Origin: Anoplopoma fimbria
Lineage: Eukaryota; Chordata; Actinopteri; Perciformes; Anoplopomatidae
Assembly: GCF_027596085.1 (NCBI RefSeq)
Contig: NC_072452.1
Span: 5,080,814-5,144,813, forward strand
Direction: 5' to 3'
Length of the DNA: 64,000 nt
Shown here: positions 45,080-60,400 of the stretch, piece by piece
How the letters are laid out: each line of letters opens with the position of its first letter
Position numbering within the stretch: the first letter of the stretch is position 1
Notes under the pieces: generated by a model
What the model saw: only the letters and a program-made list of their open reading frames with translations
Database searches by the model: none
What the model was told of the DNA's origin: nothing
Position numbers and translations under genes: made by a program

Positions 45080-48000
45080 TCAGGGTTCAGACTTAGAGAG
45101 ACACTGCAGACCCGGCAGCCTCCAGCGACGGGCGCTGCTTTGGATCCTCAGGTCCAACCATTCCCGCTGAGCAACACTCAGAGCTAGACTGGGAGCACAA
45201 AGTAAAGACAGTTCTTACTGTTGAATTCAATTCAATTCAGTTTATTTTGTATAGCCCAGAATCACAAATTACAAATTTGCCTCAGAGGGCTTTACAATCT
45301 GTACACATGAGACATCCTCTGTCCCTGAATCTCATCACAACAGAACTTTTCTAATAACAAAGAAACCCTGAGTTTTAAAGGTGCCATGTGTAATACATTT
45401 AGCATTTCACCTCTACTACTGGGTCAGTGCACTCATAATGTACAGATATATTAAAAAAAAGCCAAGAATACACTAAATTTGACATAACTGCTGCAAGTCT
45501 GAGGGACGGTCAAAACAACAGGACAATAATCTCCCGGTGTGTAAGCCATGTTGGACTGAGGCTGGACGCTACAGTGACTAACTATGGCCTCTCCAGGTAC
45601 CAGTGATATTACAAGACAGGAAGGAGCGAGGCTAGCTGGTTAGCATGCTCCTTTTTGTAGAGATCTCTGTAACACAATACATGAACAGCTTTGACATAAC
45701 GTCAACACTGTAACCTCTTCACATCCTGTTGATAATGTTAGTCCATTCTATGATTGTTCGCATCTTTTAAGGTAGGTACAGGCATAAAGTCTGATACCTA
45801 TTCCAACCCATTTCGCTGAGGAATCACAGTTGTAAAAGTATACCTTGGAGCAAGGTAGGGCTCTCCTGGGCTGGACGGGTTCACTGGAGGGACGTCAGCC
45901 GTCACAACTGAGGGATCAGACTGAGTCAGGTCCTCACCCTCCATACACCTCAGGTTGGTTATACTGCTCCCCACTGCTGCATCAAGGCTGTCTCTGCTGC
46001 TGTTGGCTGGACCTGAAGAGTCACACACACAGGTTCTCTATTCTCTCTTTTATCAATCCAATGATCCACTGCATCCCTTAGGGTTGTCTATCACCAAAAT
46101 GTGCTCCCTTGATGTTGAAAAGACATGATAATGTCATTTTAGCATTTGCATCTGTAATTGCATTTTCCAAGCAAATATCGATAAATGCTGTCAATCGATT
46201 AAACATTTTTATCGATTGACAGCCCTATAAAATTGTCTGAGCTTTTCCCGGCATTGCAGATTCTCATTTAATGTATGAGTGTGTGTGTGAAAAAATGTGA
46301 CTGGGTTGGAAAATATACAGATTTTTGTGGCTAGACCTTACTGAAAATAAATATTATTCAGTGATAACTGTAGCATTCCTTCTTCCTCTTCACACACTTT
46401 AGAGGAGAAGTGACAGAAACAAACAGTTTTTCTTAAGGTCATAAAGGACTAGTCAGTAACAAATCAAAAGCATCATCAAATATTGATTTTATGCCCACTG
46501 TCAATAAATACAGGTATTTATAGACAATCACAAGTGAATTTCCCGGGTGAGACATTCCAAGCTGCGATGGCACTAATGTTTTCACAGAAATACTTTGTGC
46601 ACAATAAATAGTCTGATTGCCAGCTTGTACTTTTCATGATTATGATCATGATCATGAAGTGTTACTTTTAATATATGGCTTCATACACGCTACTTCCTGA
46701 CGTGGTGTGATACTCACAGCAGCGTTTGAAAGGCTCCCAGGCTCTGGACTGCAGGTATGGTTTGGCTTGCGGCTGCTGGAGGAGACACACCACTGCCGAG
46801 TCCACTTGCTGGAAAATCCTGCGAACAGAGAGGAGGATCACCCAACCTGCTTATTAAAAGTGGTGTGGGAAATGATCAGCACAGGTGTAGGTTCTCTTCA
46901 CCCTGGTGTTTAAATATTAGGATCATGGCTTACAGACTACAATTTCAAAGGAATCTAAATTTGATAATGTGTAGGTCTGATCCTTTTGGAAACTTTCTCA
47001 CAAGGAAACGCATTGATTTGTTGAACAGTCACAGTTCAATGTGAAATACAGAACATGAAGAAAAAGGCAGGATGTGATACCGGAGGCTGAGCAGCCGTTG
47101 GTGGAGTTCCGCTGACAGACCGTATTTGTCGGACTGGATCAGCTCTCTGATGGAATCAAAGTCCTGCTTCAGCTGGAGAGCTCCCTGCACACTGAGGAGG
47201 AACAACAGAACAGCACTGCTCACAGGGCTCACTGAACATCATATCAGCAGTTAAACTGGTTTTGCATCATGCACAAACTCACTCACACACAAAACAAATA
47301 AATGGGTCAGTCATGGTTGTCCAACGTGTCTAATGATGCTTTACATTTTTTACTGTATTCTACATTTTTATAACTGATTATGTTTGTATCCACGATTTGT
47401 TCCTATTTTGTTACTAACCATTGATTTCTGGGAGTCACCAATGTTTTCTTATTTTTGCTCCTCTCTTATGTAAGAGAACATATTACCAGTGATTGAGGGC
47501 ACTCTTACCAAGATAAGAAAAAATCATCTTGTTTTCACAGAACATAACATATAGATTCATAAGTTTTGAATTTGAGGAAAAAACACATGAATATCATAGA
47601 GTAAAATGTAGATTATCATATATTTCAGATTCATTATAATGATTTGTTTATTAAATTTGTGGGCTTAAGAAATACTATTGGTCCATTGATCCCAATTGAC
47701 CCTTGGCTAAGCCCCGCCTCTACTCCAGCAAGCTGAGCTACCGCGGAGCCCACACTGTCACTAACTGCACACTAAAATCAACCAATCAAGCGATCAATCT
47801 GTCTGTCTGTCTGTGTTTTTCTTCTTAAAGCCTATTTTTGTTGGCATCTCTCCAACTCTTGGGTATCTGCACATGGCAACAGCCTCCCTTACATAGTGTT
47901 TAGGGGGCGTTACCTATGTTATTAATAAACATCAGCCTCCAGTGTATGATCAAGTATGATTTATCATTCAGCACCCCCGGGTGAGCAGATATGGATAGAC

Positions 48001-51000
48001 AGGAAACATGGGGAGGCTGGGAGTCAGACCGTGAATGTTCAGCTATGTGAAGGCTATCAGCATATATAACATATTATATATATAACAGTTAGGCTACAGT
48101 GCCCCCCCATCCCAAGGCACAGTCTTAATCTCTTTGGTGGACAACATTGTGGTCGACATCAACGAATGTACCTGAATTTGATCCTCTGTTTCAGGATGTG
48201 CTCCATCCACGCCTCCATGAAGGCTGTCATCGTTATACTCAGCGCTTGGATACGGGCATCATCAGACAATGGTGCCACACCCTCCAAAACCTGACCAATC
48301 ACAGTCTGTGCTGCCAAAGATGCATACTCACTGGGACTGTTGGGAAAACCTGTGCAAACAGAGAAATACAAAACTGTCAGTAGAATGTACCAAAAGCTGG
48401 GCGAGCATTTCTCTGGAAGCCCAGTAGTAATATTATGTAAAGCAACTTTCTTTTTGAAAAATGCTTACTAAATAAAGTATATTATTATCATTATTACTTT
48501 TTATTATTATTAAGTTAAATTATGTTTTGACCTTCGTATGAATAGGCTGTGCAGTGGGTTTCAGACTGTGCTGCTATAAATCTACTGGTTCCACTAGTCT
48601 TATTAAAAGCCACCTTGATAAGGTCGTCTATGACTTCAAATTCTCCAGCTTGGACAATTTACAGGGACAAAAAGTTATCTGCATACAAAATCCCTACAGC
48701 CAACCTCCAGGGGATGTGTATTTGGTTTCCAGCCACTCTCCCCGGCCTCTGCTGCCAGTCCTGTATATCTAAGCTTTTTCCTTTCATAGGTGATTTCTAC
48801 TGCACCTCCCATACGTCAGCTCACATGATACACAGCTCAGAGTTTCTGACCACCACACAAGATCTGGTCAGAGATTAGTGAAAGCTATTTCCTGAAGGAG
48901 ATAATCAACTCTCATTTGGAGTTTTCAATGGCTGTATGTGACCTTATGATTGTTGTCAGTGACATTAAGGAAGGGACATTTCCAAAGTTAACATTACCTT
49001 AGAGGAGAGGTGTGTAGGATTTGGGCGGATTTATTGGCAGAGCCTGGTATTCATAACTATGTTTCATTGGTGTATAATCACCTGAAACTAAGAATAGTTT
49101 TTTTGTCACCTAAGAATGATCCCTTCATATCTACATAGGGAGCAGGTCCTCTAATTAGAGTCCACCATGTTGCTCCACCATGTTTCTACAGAGGCCCAGA
49201 ACAGACAAACCAAACTCTGGCCCTAGAGAGAGCCTTGTGCATTTTTTCCGCTACCTAAGGGACACTTTAATTCTCAGATGTGTGAAAAGGATCTCTAAAC
49301 CACATCGCTAGATGCCACTAAATCTCCCACAATGCTTAATTTAATTTAACAGCCTAAATAATTTATTCCTTTGACATTTAGTTTGTATCTTTCAGAGTCT
49401 GTTGGGATTTTCCACTTTCCATCCTTTATGTACAAATGATCCTTAAAAAGATTAATCTATTGTACACTTTGTCTACAAACCCATCTGACGTGGACTGGTG
49501 TTCCTCTGATAGAGAATGTACATCAAAGCAATGATGCCTCTGTATTCCTTAGTCACCAGCTGAGCTTATCTAAAAGTTTCATCCTCTGCTAGGGGTCAGC
49601 AAACATCTGTGTGTGTGAGTTTCTACATAGCCTGACCATTAAAACAGTACCTGTCCTGAGGCTGGGTCTCCAGTGCACAGCAGACGGCATGGTCTGTTCA
49701 AAGATCTCCCTTGACATCCTCTTGCAGTCGCTGGAGAAGGTCTTCAGCACCAGAGAAGGGAAGGTCTGGTGGAAACAACAGTGGCATCAGGAGCAGATAC
49801 ATCCACATTCTTTGGTTTGCATGATAACACATTGATGCTGGCAGAATGGAAGAAAGCGACAAACATCTGGTCTTGTTTGAAACATTCAAACACTATCCAT
49901 AAACACACCTGTTGTTAAAGCAGGTATTAACAAACGGTGTAGGCTTCTTGACTCTCTGTGAATTGGTCGTATTGATGCATTAGCGGTGGAATTGTTTTAC
50001 GCTGATGTACCATCAATGGGGGCTCATATATATATATAAATTTACATTTCTTCAGTAATCTACAATTGAAGGAGATAGGAAATATATTACATCTAAAGAA
50101 AATATGATTCACTATATCAAACAGAGAGGGGCACTTTCAGAAAATATGGCAAACCGGTCATTAATGTGATTGAAAATGATATTGGATTGTTAATGGTCAG
50201 GTTAACAGGTTAACTGTGTTTGTGTAAATTTTGTTTATCCTCTGATAAATGAAAAAAATGTTCTCTCTTGTGTTACCACCAATTTTCTTTCTTTTCTTTC
50301 TTTCTTTTCTTTCCTGTGCGTTTGTTGTTTGTTTCACTGTAATTCTATTCCGCTCTTCATAGTATTAAAAACAGAAAACCGGTCAAGATCATGTTTTTGT
50401 CAGATGACACTCAGCTGTGTGTAAACAATCAAACACAGCTGATGTGTTGCTGTGGACAATTCTCTTCTTAGAAAGAAAAATGGAAGAGGGGTCACCTTCT
50501 ATTGTGGTTGTATAACTCTTAGAACAAAGCAGACAGGTCACCTGCAGTTCAGATACAGCCCTGTCCAGTGCTTCAAGCTGCTGCCTCAGTAGAAGCTGGT
50601 TGTGGTTATGGAGAGTGGAATGTTGGTTACTATCTGAATTCATCATCAGGGACTTTGTCTCATGCACCATCGTCTCTATTGACTCCCTCAGCACCTGCAG
50701 AGAAAGAACACATCACAAACACACGTTTATCAAGTAAATGCTGATTTCATTTCAGGGCTAAAAGGCAAAAACTGCACTGCAAGAAAAGTGAATGTTGGAC
50801 CGGTGGACAAAGATATAATCACTTAGAGCTACAGTTGGTAACTTTAATAAACTTTTTGTCATTTTTGCTCAAGCTGTCACTATATCCTGCCAGTAATACA
50901 GCTTATGAACTCACACTAGGCAGCGCTGATGAAATATTTGAATCGTGGTACTGTATTGCTTATCTCTGGCCTAAAATGTTGTCAGAAACATATTTGAGTT

Positions 51001-54000
51001 ACTGTAAAGCTCTATGAGAATGTTAGTGACTCGGTCACCATGTTGAAAACAGTGGAGCCAGAACCAAGCACCTCGCACCGTCCAGAGCAAACGTTCAGGG
51101 CAGCTGTGGCTCAGCGGAGAGAGCGGGTCATTCTTTGAAAAATGAAGTGAAGGTAATGTTTCTTTAAATAACACGAGCCTTATCCTAGAAAAGAAGTGTG
51201 TACCACAACAACATGTTGACAAAGTGGTGTCCAAGTTCACTGTACTGCACATGTCTATTCATGCCGCCTGTAATTTGAATACATTAAATCTATCATGGTT
51301 GATGTAAATGAGTAACCTACTTGGAGGTCTCCCTGTGTGATGAGCAGGAACTTGTGGAGGCTCCATGAGGAGAGGGACTGGTAAGCCTTAGACATGACCC
51401 AGACTGTGGACAGCTGCACTGTGGCTAACACCAAGCTAACCGTCTGTCTCTGGAGAGGGAGTCTGGAAGGGAAGAGTCTAGAAGAACCTGCAGGAGAGAG
51501 AGACAGAGAGACAGAGAGAGAGAGAATAAAGGGGGATTAAAAAGAGGAAGCACGGGAGAGGGAGGGAGAGAGAGAGACAGAGGTTTTAATCAAACAGTAA
51601 TATAATGGGTGTGGTTTTTTTCACCAATCTGTTTCTGTAGATTGCTCCTAAATTCACCAAAAGTTACCATTAGATAATGACTCATTACATATTCAAAACA
51701 TAACAAGTCAGACAAAATAATTGTGTTAATGTAAGTAATCAACTGGGGAAGTTTCATGGTGATATCTGTTAGTTAATCATTTTATCCTATTCACCTGTAG
51801 GGTCTTCAAAATGTATGGAATTGTACAATACAAATCTTTAAAGGCCGTTTTCTCTAATTCCCTTAAAGACTCTAAGATGTCAACAAAATGAAAATTGTGA
51901 ACCTGACTTCATTCAGTGTTCAGATTTCTGATCTGAAAATGTATGCAAATTGGTACATATTTGATAAGATAATGCCTCATTTGCATATTTAAAAACACAT
52001 TTCCAGAAAAATTGTAATACAAGAACATAATTGCCTTAATGTAAGTAGACAAATGTATTAATTACATTTTTACCCCTTTTTATTACCCGTTTTGTCTCTA
52101 ATTAAAAGGTTAGAATCCGAGACCAAAAGGACAGAGAGAGACACTCTACTTGAGACTAGTCAGTCTCCTGAGAGACAACAGAACAGTGTTCATCAACTTT
52201 CTGAACTCTGAAGACCTATCCGACCTATCTGCTGAATCCCAGCAGTGTCAGTGACAATTGGATGGAGTTAAAGGAACACTGTTTGTCCTCTGTCCTCTGG
52301 GCTGCTTTTTCTCAGCAAGCAGAGAAGTTTACAAAAAAAGCTTTGGTAGATGGTTTGTGCTGTGCTTGTGTAAACATAGCAGCGGTGGCCGATGGAATTA
52401 GGTTTCACTTTCTTTTACGTGTCTGTTCTTGTTGAACAGATGTATTGAACAAAATGTATTGCACGTACAGTAACAACCGTAGTTCCATACACTAAAGTAT
52501 CCTTCACTTCACCTGGTTCACTTCATATATAAACATAAATGGTATAAATGGCTTTTTCTAAAGTAATGAAAACACCAGGATTCTTAGTTTTAGGTGATTA
52601 TTCACTGTTTAAAAAATAGTTATGAATATTCTATTCTAATGCTGCCACTTATTACCAATAAATGTTACACACTGTTCCTTTAAAGTCCATTTTAGGCCAT
52701 GAATATCCTTTGTTAACAATGTCTGCATTGTAGAAAATAGGTTTTTGTTTAGTCTTTTTTTATGGTAATCAGAACAGGTCATGATTGTGATTGTATATAA
52801 AATTTGCACATAGCTAAAGTATTTGCATGTACGTGTCTGTTGTCACCAATGTTAGGTTCCTCAGACTCCCCCGCTCTCATCAATAATCCTTAGTGCAACG
52901 CAAAAGCTTTGCTTTTTAGCATTTACGCATTAACACTGGCTTACCACAGCACATGAAGTGGAGCTTTGGCTGTGATGATGCTATGTCAGTGATTGCTGGC
53001 ACACATTGATGAATCAGGTGACATTGCAGGAAGCTATGCTGCTGGTGTGACTGAATAACATTGGGTGCCATGCAAGAACCAAAAGGGCCTTGTGCCAGTG
53101 ATGGAGGAGAACTTGCCACATTCATAAATATTCTCGTATTTTGAATTTTCTCTAGGGTACGAACACAATTTACAAGTTTTTCAGACCTGTAGTAGGAGTC
53201 ATGTGCAGTTAGACTTCTGTTATCTGTTAAACAGGCCCTATTATGCTATTTTCCGGGTGCATATTTTTACCTCAAGTTACAGTTACAACATGTTTACATG
53301 CGTTAATGCCCATAATCCTCCTTGTTTTTCTCATCCTGGCTGTCTGCAGCACCTCTTCTCACCCTCTCTCTGAAATGCTCCGTTGTAGAGCTAGCTCCTC
53401 CCTCCAGAAAGCAAAGTCTGCTCTGATTGGTCAGCTAGCCCGCTCTGTTGTGATTGGTCAACGTTTCACATTTCAAAAAACTCTTCCTCCGGAGCTTCAG
53501 CTCCGTCTGTTTTGTTGTTTGAGGGCCAAACAAGTCGGAAGGAGTTTTACATCACTTCCGTAACATTATGACCTCATTAAGTTACATTATGACCTCATAA
53601 AGTTACATTATGACCTCATAAAGTTACATTATGACCTCATAAAGTTCCAATGTGACCTCATAAAGTTACATTATGACCTCATAAAGTTACATTATGACCA
53701 CATAAAGTTACGGAAGTGAAGGAGAGAATTCAATCGAGCCGTTTCAGGAGCTCAGGAGCAGTGATCTCCTGAGATCTCCTTGCTGTCGCTAGACTTTTTA
53801 AAGCCATTTTCATATGGACCCATTTCTTCTTTACTTCAGTGACAACCCTCAAGTGACAAAGCATTAACAGCACTCGTTATTTCTCTAGCAGGTCCCTTAA
53901 TTCCACTGGTGACAGTGTTTAAAAGTTGCTAGAACAAGCCCACCATACAAAAATAAGTAAGAGAAAGTGAATATAAGAGTGCAGAAGTGTTCTTGCATGA

Positions 54001-54400
54001 GGCTCACTGTGTATGTCTTCCTACCCGAGGCCCCGTCGTTTGAGTGATGGCAGCTCAGAGATGACAGGAGAGGAGGGGGCAGCAGCAGGAGGTGCTTCGT
54101 GGTTGCTGATGTCATCACATTTCCATCCTGCTGAGATGACGGTGTCACAGAGTTGCTGCTTGGATTCACAGCTGTGAGACACTTGTCCTTCAGAGCTGAA
54201 CCTAAACTTCTGCACACCTCTGAAGAAAGACAGACAGTGTGCCAGGTACAATATGACAAATGAATGCAACAGAAGGATTCAAAACCATCAACACATAAGT
54301 TAAGGTTTATATACGGTGTGTATGAATTTAATGGATGTTCTGATGTTCAGATAAAGGTTTAAAACGTGTTATCCAAATGAACATCCAACTAACTAAAGGA

Positions 54401-54433
<33 letters not shown>

Positions 54434-57400
54434 GTGTCTGTCTGTCTGTGTGTGTGTGTCTGTGTGTCTGTGTGTCTGTCTGTCTGTCTGTCTGTGTGTC
54501 TGTGTGTCTGTCTGTCTGTGTGTCTGTCTGTGTGTCTGTCTGTCTGTCTGTCTGTCCTTTGCATATCATGAGAACCACTTATCTGATCTATTCAGTACTT
54601 GGCGGGTGTATAGGGACCCAAGGGAGTGCTTTTGACAAATGTTGGTGCAGTTTAGACGCAGGACAAGTTTAACATCAATGAACTTTGAATAAACAAGAGT
54701 ACAGAGCTCACAGACCAAACTCAGCTTCACCTCCCCTGGAGTCAACACGAGCAGATAGCCAACTGGTAGAAGAAGTAGGCCCACTCAAAAGCTTTTTTCT
54801 GAGCTAAAGCTATTAACTATTAATAGTAAAACTATTAGTAGCACACAGCAAAGGTCCTGCATTCAAATGTTTACTTCATGTGAAGATTGAAAGAGAGGCA
54901 TGATCAGCACAATGTAATTAACTGTACTGAACATCTGTTCAAGGTGGAGCTTACATTGTAATATGATGCTGGATAGTTTAGTGAATAATAATGCATAATA
55001 TTTGAATTATCGTATTATTTGTGAGTAAAATGTTAATCTGCAAGGTAACCAGTAACAACCCTCAGGTACATGTAGTACTCCAATGTTTTCCTCTGAAGTA
55101 GAAGTACTTGGGTGCAATCCACTGTGCAATACTAAAATCATTCTGTTTATATCATATTTTAGTTATTGTGGATTTTTAAAGTTTTTTACTTATTTATTAT
55201 TCTTTACTGTGTGATTACTTATTTACATATTTATAATACTTGTTTTGATCTTGTTTTTTTACTTATGTCTCTTGTTTGCACCCATCTTCTCTGCTGCTGT
55301 AATCCTGCAAATTTCCCCGCTGTAAGATTAATAAAGGATTATTTTATTTGATCTTATCTTCATCTAAATATCACAATAATCTAAAGCTGTTTGGGGCCAC
55401 TTGAAGTTGGGGCCCTCAGGCCCAAGTGGTCTACCTTGCTTAACATTGAGGTCTGCCCCTGGTGTTTTTCCCCCTAAACCAGAGTGTGTTGGTGTTTCTA
55501 GCGTTGGTGTTGTGTTGCTGAGCACCAAATGAACAGCAGTATATAGTGTTAAGTAGAAGTTGGTATGGGAGGTTCTAAAGGAAGCTGCCATCAGCAAAAC
55601 CACAGGCGTGGTTCAGCCCGTTCTGAGCAGACATAGTTGCAACGCACTGCACTAGTCAAACTTGAAATGCTGCCCAACGTTCACTAAACCCAGATAAGAT
55701 GACACTAAGATATGGGATTATGTTCCAACTGATAGGATGTTGTTGTTAAATATGACTTCTGTTTCTACAACAGCACTGTCTCCAATAACACCCAAAGTGG
55801 TCTGTGTGTGTGTATGTGCATGTTAGTGTGTACTAACCATAGTCCCACTGAGCATGTGCTGTAACAACTAACAGATACAGAGAGAAGTCCTCCAGCATGG
55901 TTCTGCACCCTTCTGGAACCAGATCTACAGCAAACAGCAGAAAACACAGAGTATAAAGCAAGTTATTTTTATATCTAAATCTGCTAAAGAATTATCAGGA
56001 ATAAAACACATTAAAATTAAAAGGCATAATTTAAATAAATAATAAAAGGCATAGAGGTAAAAACAGTAGTTAGCATTTTCAGCCATTTTCAACCATGAAA
56101 TGTAGAGTTCTACGCCTGTAATGTGACACCTTATGGAGTCTATCCCAAAGGTTCACAATGAACCCATGGCACACACCCTCATTTCCTCTCAGGGACACAC
56201 TGATGACTCAGTCAGCACTGTTGCTGTTGTTTGCACTGTTAGCAGCTTTAGCTGCAAGCTGCTGGCTCAGCTGTCGCCATGTTGAGAGCCGTGTGGAGGA
56301 AATGCCTCAATCATAGATATGCTCCGAATTTGGAATTAAGCACCTTTAATAAAATTTGATTTTCAATGAATATCTGAAACGAAATTACTAAAACACACAG
56401 AACACTGTAACAGACGGATAAATAAATGAATAAACAATGAATGAATGTTCATTCGGCTGGACATGATCTACTCACCTGCCTTTGAAGCTTCACTCATCCT
56501 GTGTATGATCTGGAAGCCCCTGTGTTTGTCTTGGAGGTTGATGCTTCCCGCATCGTTTCCTGCTTGTGGCACATGCAGCTGCAGCCGCAGTGCTTTGCTG
56601 CAGAGAGTCCACAGCAGGATGCGGTACTGTCCAAACAGATCGGCAAACACCAGCGACTGACCCAGGTCCAACCACTGGACCGAGTGAGGCCAACGAAGAC
56701 TGTCCCCCTCCACTGTTGTCCCCTCTGCTCCCCCGGTCTCCCCCTTCTCTGGGTTTCCATTCCTTCCAAAACCTGAGCTGAAGGACACAAACACTGCAGT
56801 TATCACACATGGACTGGGCAGAGAGTGTGGTCACATGAAGATCAATATAACACCGAACATATTTCAGACCACATCACTGGTGGATGTGGTGAGATGTTCA
56901 GTTAAGGTCACTGCAACAATGCTTTCCTGCCAAAGACAGTCACCATGTACAGTTTCCTCATTCAAACAGAAATAGACCTGGATCAGGGGACATACATCAG
57001 TTGGTTAGTGCCTACACTGTACACCTCTCACAATCTGCATTTGATACTGCATTTGTACATAAAAGTTACTTATGAAAGCTTTTGTCAATTGCTGTAATTA
57101 AACTGTATTTCATGATGTATAAATCGCTTATCAAAAAACAATTGAACAGGTGTGTTGCAAAGAACTTTGGACCCCAAATATACGTTTGTCTCCATCCAAC
57201 CCTAATGTAGCTCCAGACAGCATACCTCTTTTATCTTAACAGGGCTCGTTGTTTTTTTAAACAATAATGTTACAGTGTTAGAAAACACAGAGGGCTGCAT
57301 TGGCGTGGGCACGTTGATAAAGGTGCAACTAAAACGATGAAATATGAACCACAGAGTCCACTGTGAGTTACAGATCCTTGAGTTTGAAAGTTTATTGGCT

Positions 57401-60400
57401 GCCAATAAGCAGCCTATAACATTAGAAGAAAGGCCTCTCAGTCTGTTGTCAGTCTCACTCTGAGCATGACCTTAGATGGTATGAATTAATACCACAACTA
57501 TTATTGGCAGATGGTGACAAACACATCAGTTGGACGTCCTGTGTTTAGGGATTTCTAAACGCAACGTATATTAAGATATATTAACCATCCACAGGATCCA
57601 CAGACACTCAGTTCTCCTGTCAGGTCTCTCCATGACTCACAAGTACTTTTTTTGGTGACTTACATCCATCCACAAGAGTCAAAAGTACACTATTTAATCT
57701 TAATCAATGTTAAAATTGAATTGCTTGGATTTATTTTACTCTACCTTCTGCAGTTTTTCCTAGATTTCACCAAACTGCAGTCCTTGTCCCGGTTAGTTCT
57801 ACTGTTGGCCTTAGGTGGTCTGCAGACAGACCTTAACACCAGCTGTGTCCATCGATATACACGATCAAACCAGCACCACAAGTACCACAAAGTTACCTAA
57901 AATTGCACCGAATGATCAGCCACATTATTAAGCTGGTCAAAATTACAGACAGAACAATGACTATGTCTACATGCACCAAGTATTCAGGTTTTTGACCGTA
58001 TTCCGAAAAAGACCATATTCCTACTAAGCTGTATACATGGCTAATGACAATGAATATTCTACATATATTTTGGAATAAGACCTAACTCAGAATATCCACA
58101 CTGATGCTGTTTACATGACCCATATCAGATTTGGGATATTGTCATATTTGGAATGATAGTGGATTATTAGTGTGCATTTTAAGGTAGTCAATGTGTTCTA
58201 ACAGGAAGCTAGCATTCCACTATATTGCGTCACACTCAAACCCCAGGGCTGGATTAACATTGGGAAAGCATTCTCGAGGTAAATCAACTTCCCAGTATGA
58301 ACACTTGAATAGTCCTTATTTAAATCATTAGGTCATAAAAGTTGAAAAATTCACTGATATCTGAATCCAGAGTTATAATACTCTGGATTCAGATATCTGT
58401 ACTGTTGTTCATGTGAGCGAGCCCAAGACAGAGGGCTGGGTTAAAGGATACGCTAGTGCATTTGCTCTGTGGCCCCTTGGATGTGGAAGATCCAGGAGGG
58501 GGGTTGCACCAGCTGGTCTTAACTAAGCCAGGTCCTAAGTGCTAAGTCAGTCTTTAAAACCAGTTTTTAGACTCTTTACATCAGTTGCACCAACAAAACT
58601 TAAGCCCATGCTAAGCGATGCACGTTTATGTGAATATGTGGCTATTGCCTGCTGTTGCCTAGCATGTGGAGTCGAATGTGTCTCAGATGATCTTTCAAAG
58701 TGCTTAACAATAGTGCATCAACAATAGACACACCATTCTGTGGCTGGTTGATCTTGACATTACCTGACAGCAGCTTCTTACCTGGTTGGTAGTTTGGGAA
58801 CAGCCAAAGTTCCTTCCACATTTCCATCCTTGCTCAGCTCTGTGCCCAGACTATTACATTCCACTGAAACAGCTGGAGCATTTAAAACAATCAAGTCAGT
58901 CTTTCCGTCTGGTAATAGCACATCTGTCATTGTGTCTGGGAGCAGTGTTTCAGGTGGAGCCTCTGGTGTAGGAGTATGTGACACCAGTGGAGCCAGCAGT
59001 TCATTGGAGGAAACAAGCACCTGAAAAAGTAGCTCTACTGAGGAATGGTCCTGTTGGCAGACCCCTGACAGAGGCAGGGCTGAGAGACGGCGGGCGGTGG
59101 CTGTAGGGGGTGAAATGGTCCGTAATAGTTTACAGTTTTCTAAACTTTCTAGATTTGGTTTGACTGAGTCCAAAGCTTCCACACTTGTCTGGACTAGACC
59201 AGTCTGGGAACAGCATGTTTGGCACTGGCTGGTTTGGTCTTTGTTCGAGTTCTCAGGTCTGTGTTCGACAAAGGTGGGCTTGGCTAACACAGGGTGGTGG
59301 TTTTCAAAGATAGTCCTGGCCAAATGAGGGTTGGGGATGTAAACAGGAGGAGTTTTATGACGGTTGTGACTGGATGATAACTGTTGATTGATAGAAAGGA
59401 AAGAAGAGGAACTGAGGTAGGTTTGCTGCAGCTGCTCCCAGGTCCATTCAGATCTCAGTGCCGAGGTCCCAGAGCCGGGCCTGGCCACCTGACCAACAGA
59501 GTTACCAGGACATGCGTAGGCCTCGTGGTTGGTGTGGACCTGACAGATGGGACAGCTCTGCTCAGAGGCCCAGCAGTGCAGCTGCTTGGAGGCCATGTCC
59601 GCTTGATGCACTGCTAAAACCATCATCAGCTCTTTGACTGTGAAGGCAGCAGGGTGACGCCCTCCGCTGTTTGGAAGACTACAGTCCAGTGTGGAGTAAT
59701 GTGCCCGCTGTAATACTGCAGTCCTCAGCTGGGTGGTGCTGTGCTGCGCTCTCTGCTCTCCCACTGCCTGGTTATACAGGTCTGTTCCAGCTAAAATATC
59801 CTCCAGGACTTCTCTTGGTACTGATTCCGATTCAGTTCGGGCTATAGCACACAAAATGATATACACATAATGTTCCATCAAAACCAGGGCCTGCAGACCA
59901 AGTAAGTCCAGGGTCTGTTTGATTTCCCCCAGCAGCCTGGTCTGCTGGACTAGAGCGGGTCTCAGGTAGTGGTCAGACTGGACTTTGGAGAAAAGACAAG
60001 ACCAGTGGTTGAGATGGACCCGGAGCTCCTGACTCAGTGAGCCAAGACCAACCCCGGCTGAAGACCAGCTGGACGGGGTCTGGAAAGGAGAGGAGAATGC
60101 TTGTGTTTGTGAATAATCACTAGAGGTAACATTTGAAATCTTTCTAAACAAGAGCTCTGTCTAAAATAAAAACATAGTTTAAGAAGAACTATCTGATCCA
60201 TGATAAAGCTGCGCATACAGTTGATGTCAGCCCTCTGTCTGTGTGTCCACTACCAAACTAAATATCTCAACCATTACATGGACTGGTGTGACATTTTAGT
60301 TTTTTAGTGATATATCTCCAAACCTATTGGATGTTCTGCAAGTGCATGTGGTACACGCATTCATGGTCCCCTCAGGGTGAACTGTATACTTTGGTGATCC

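Noticed and set aside
51095..51120. tRNA-like A box 'gcagctgtggctcagcggagagagcggg'
   Set aside because: No B box follows within the expected distance; at best a tiny SINE head remnant.
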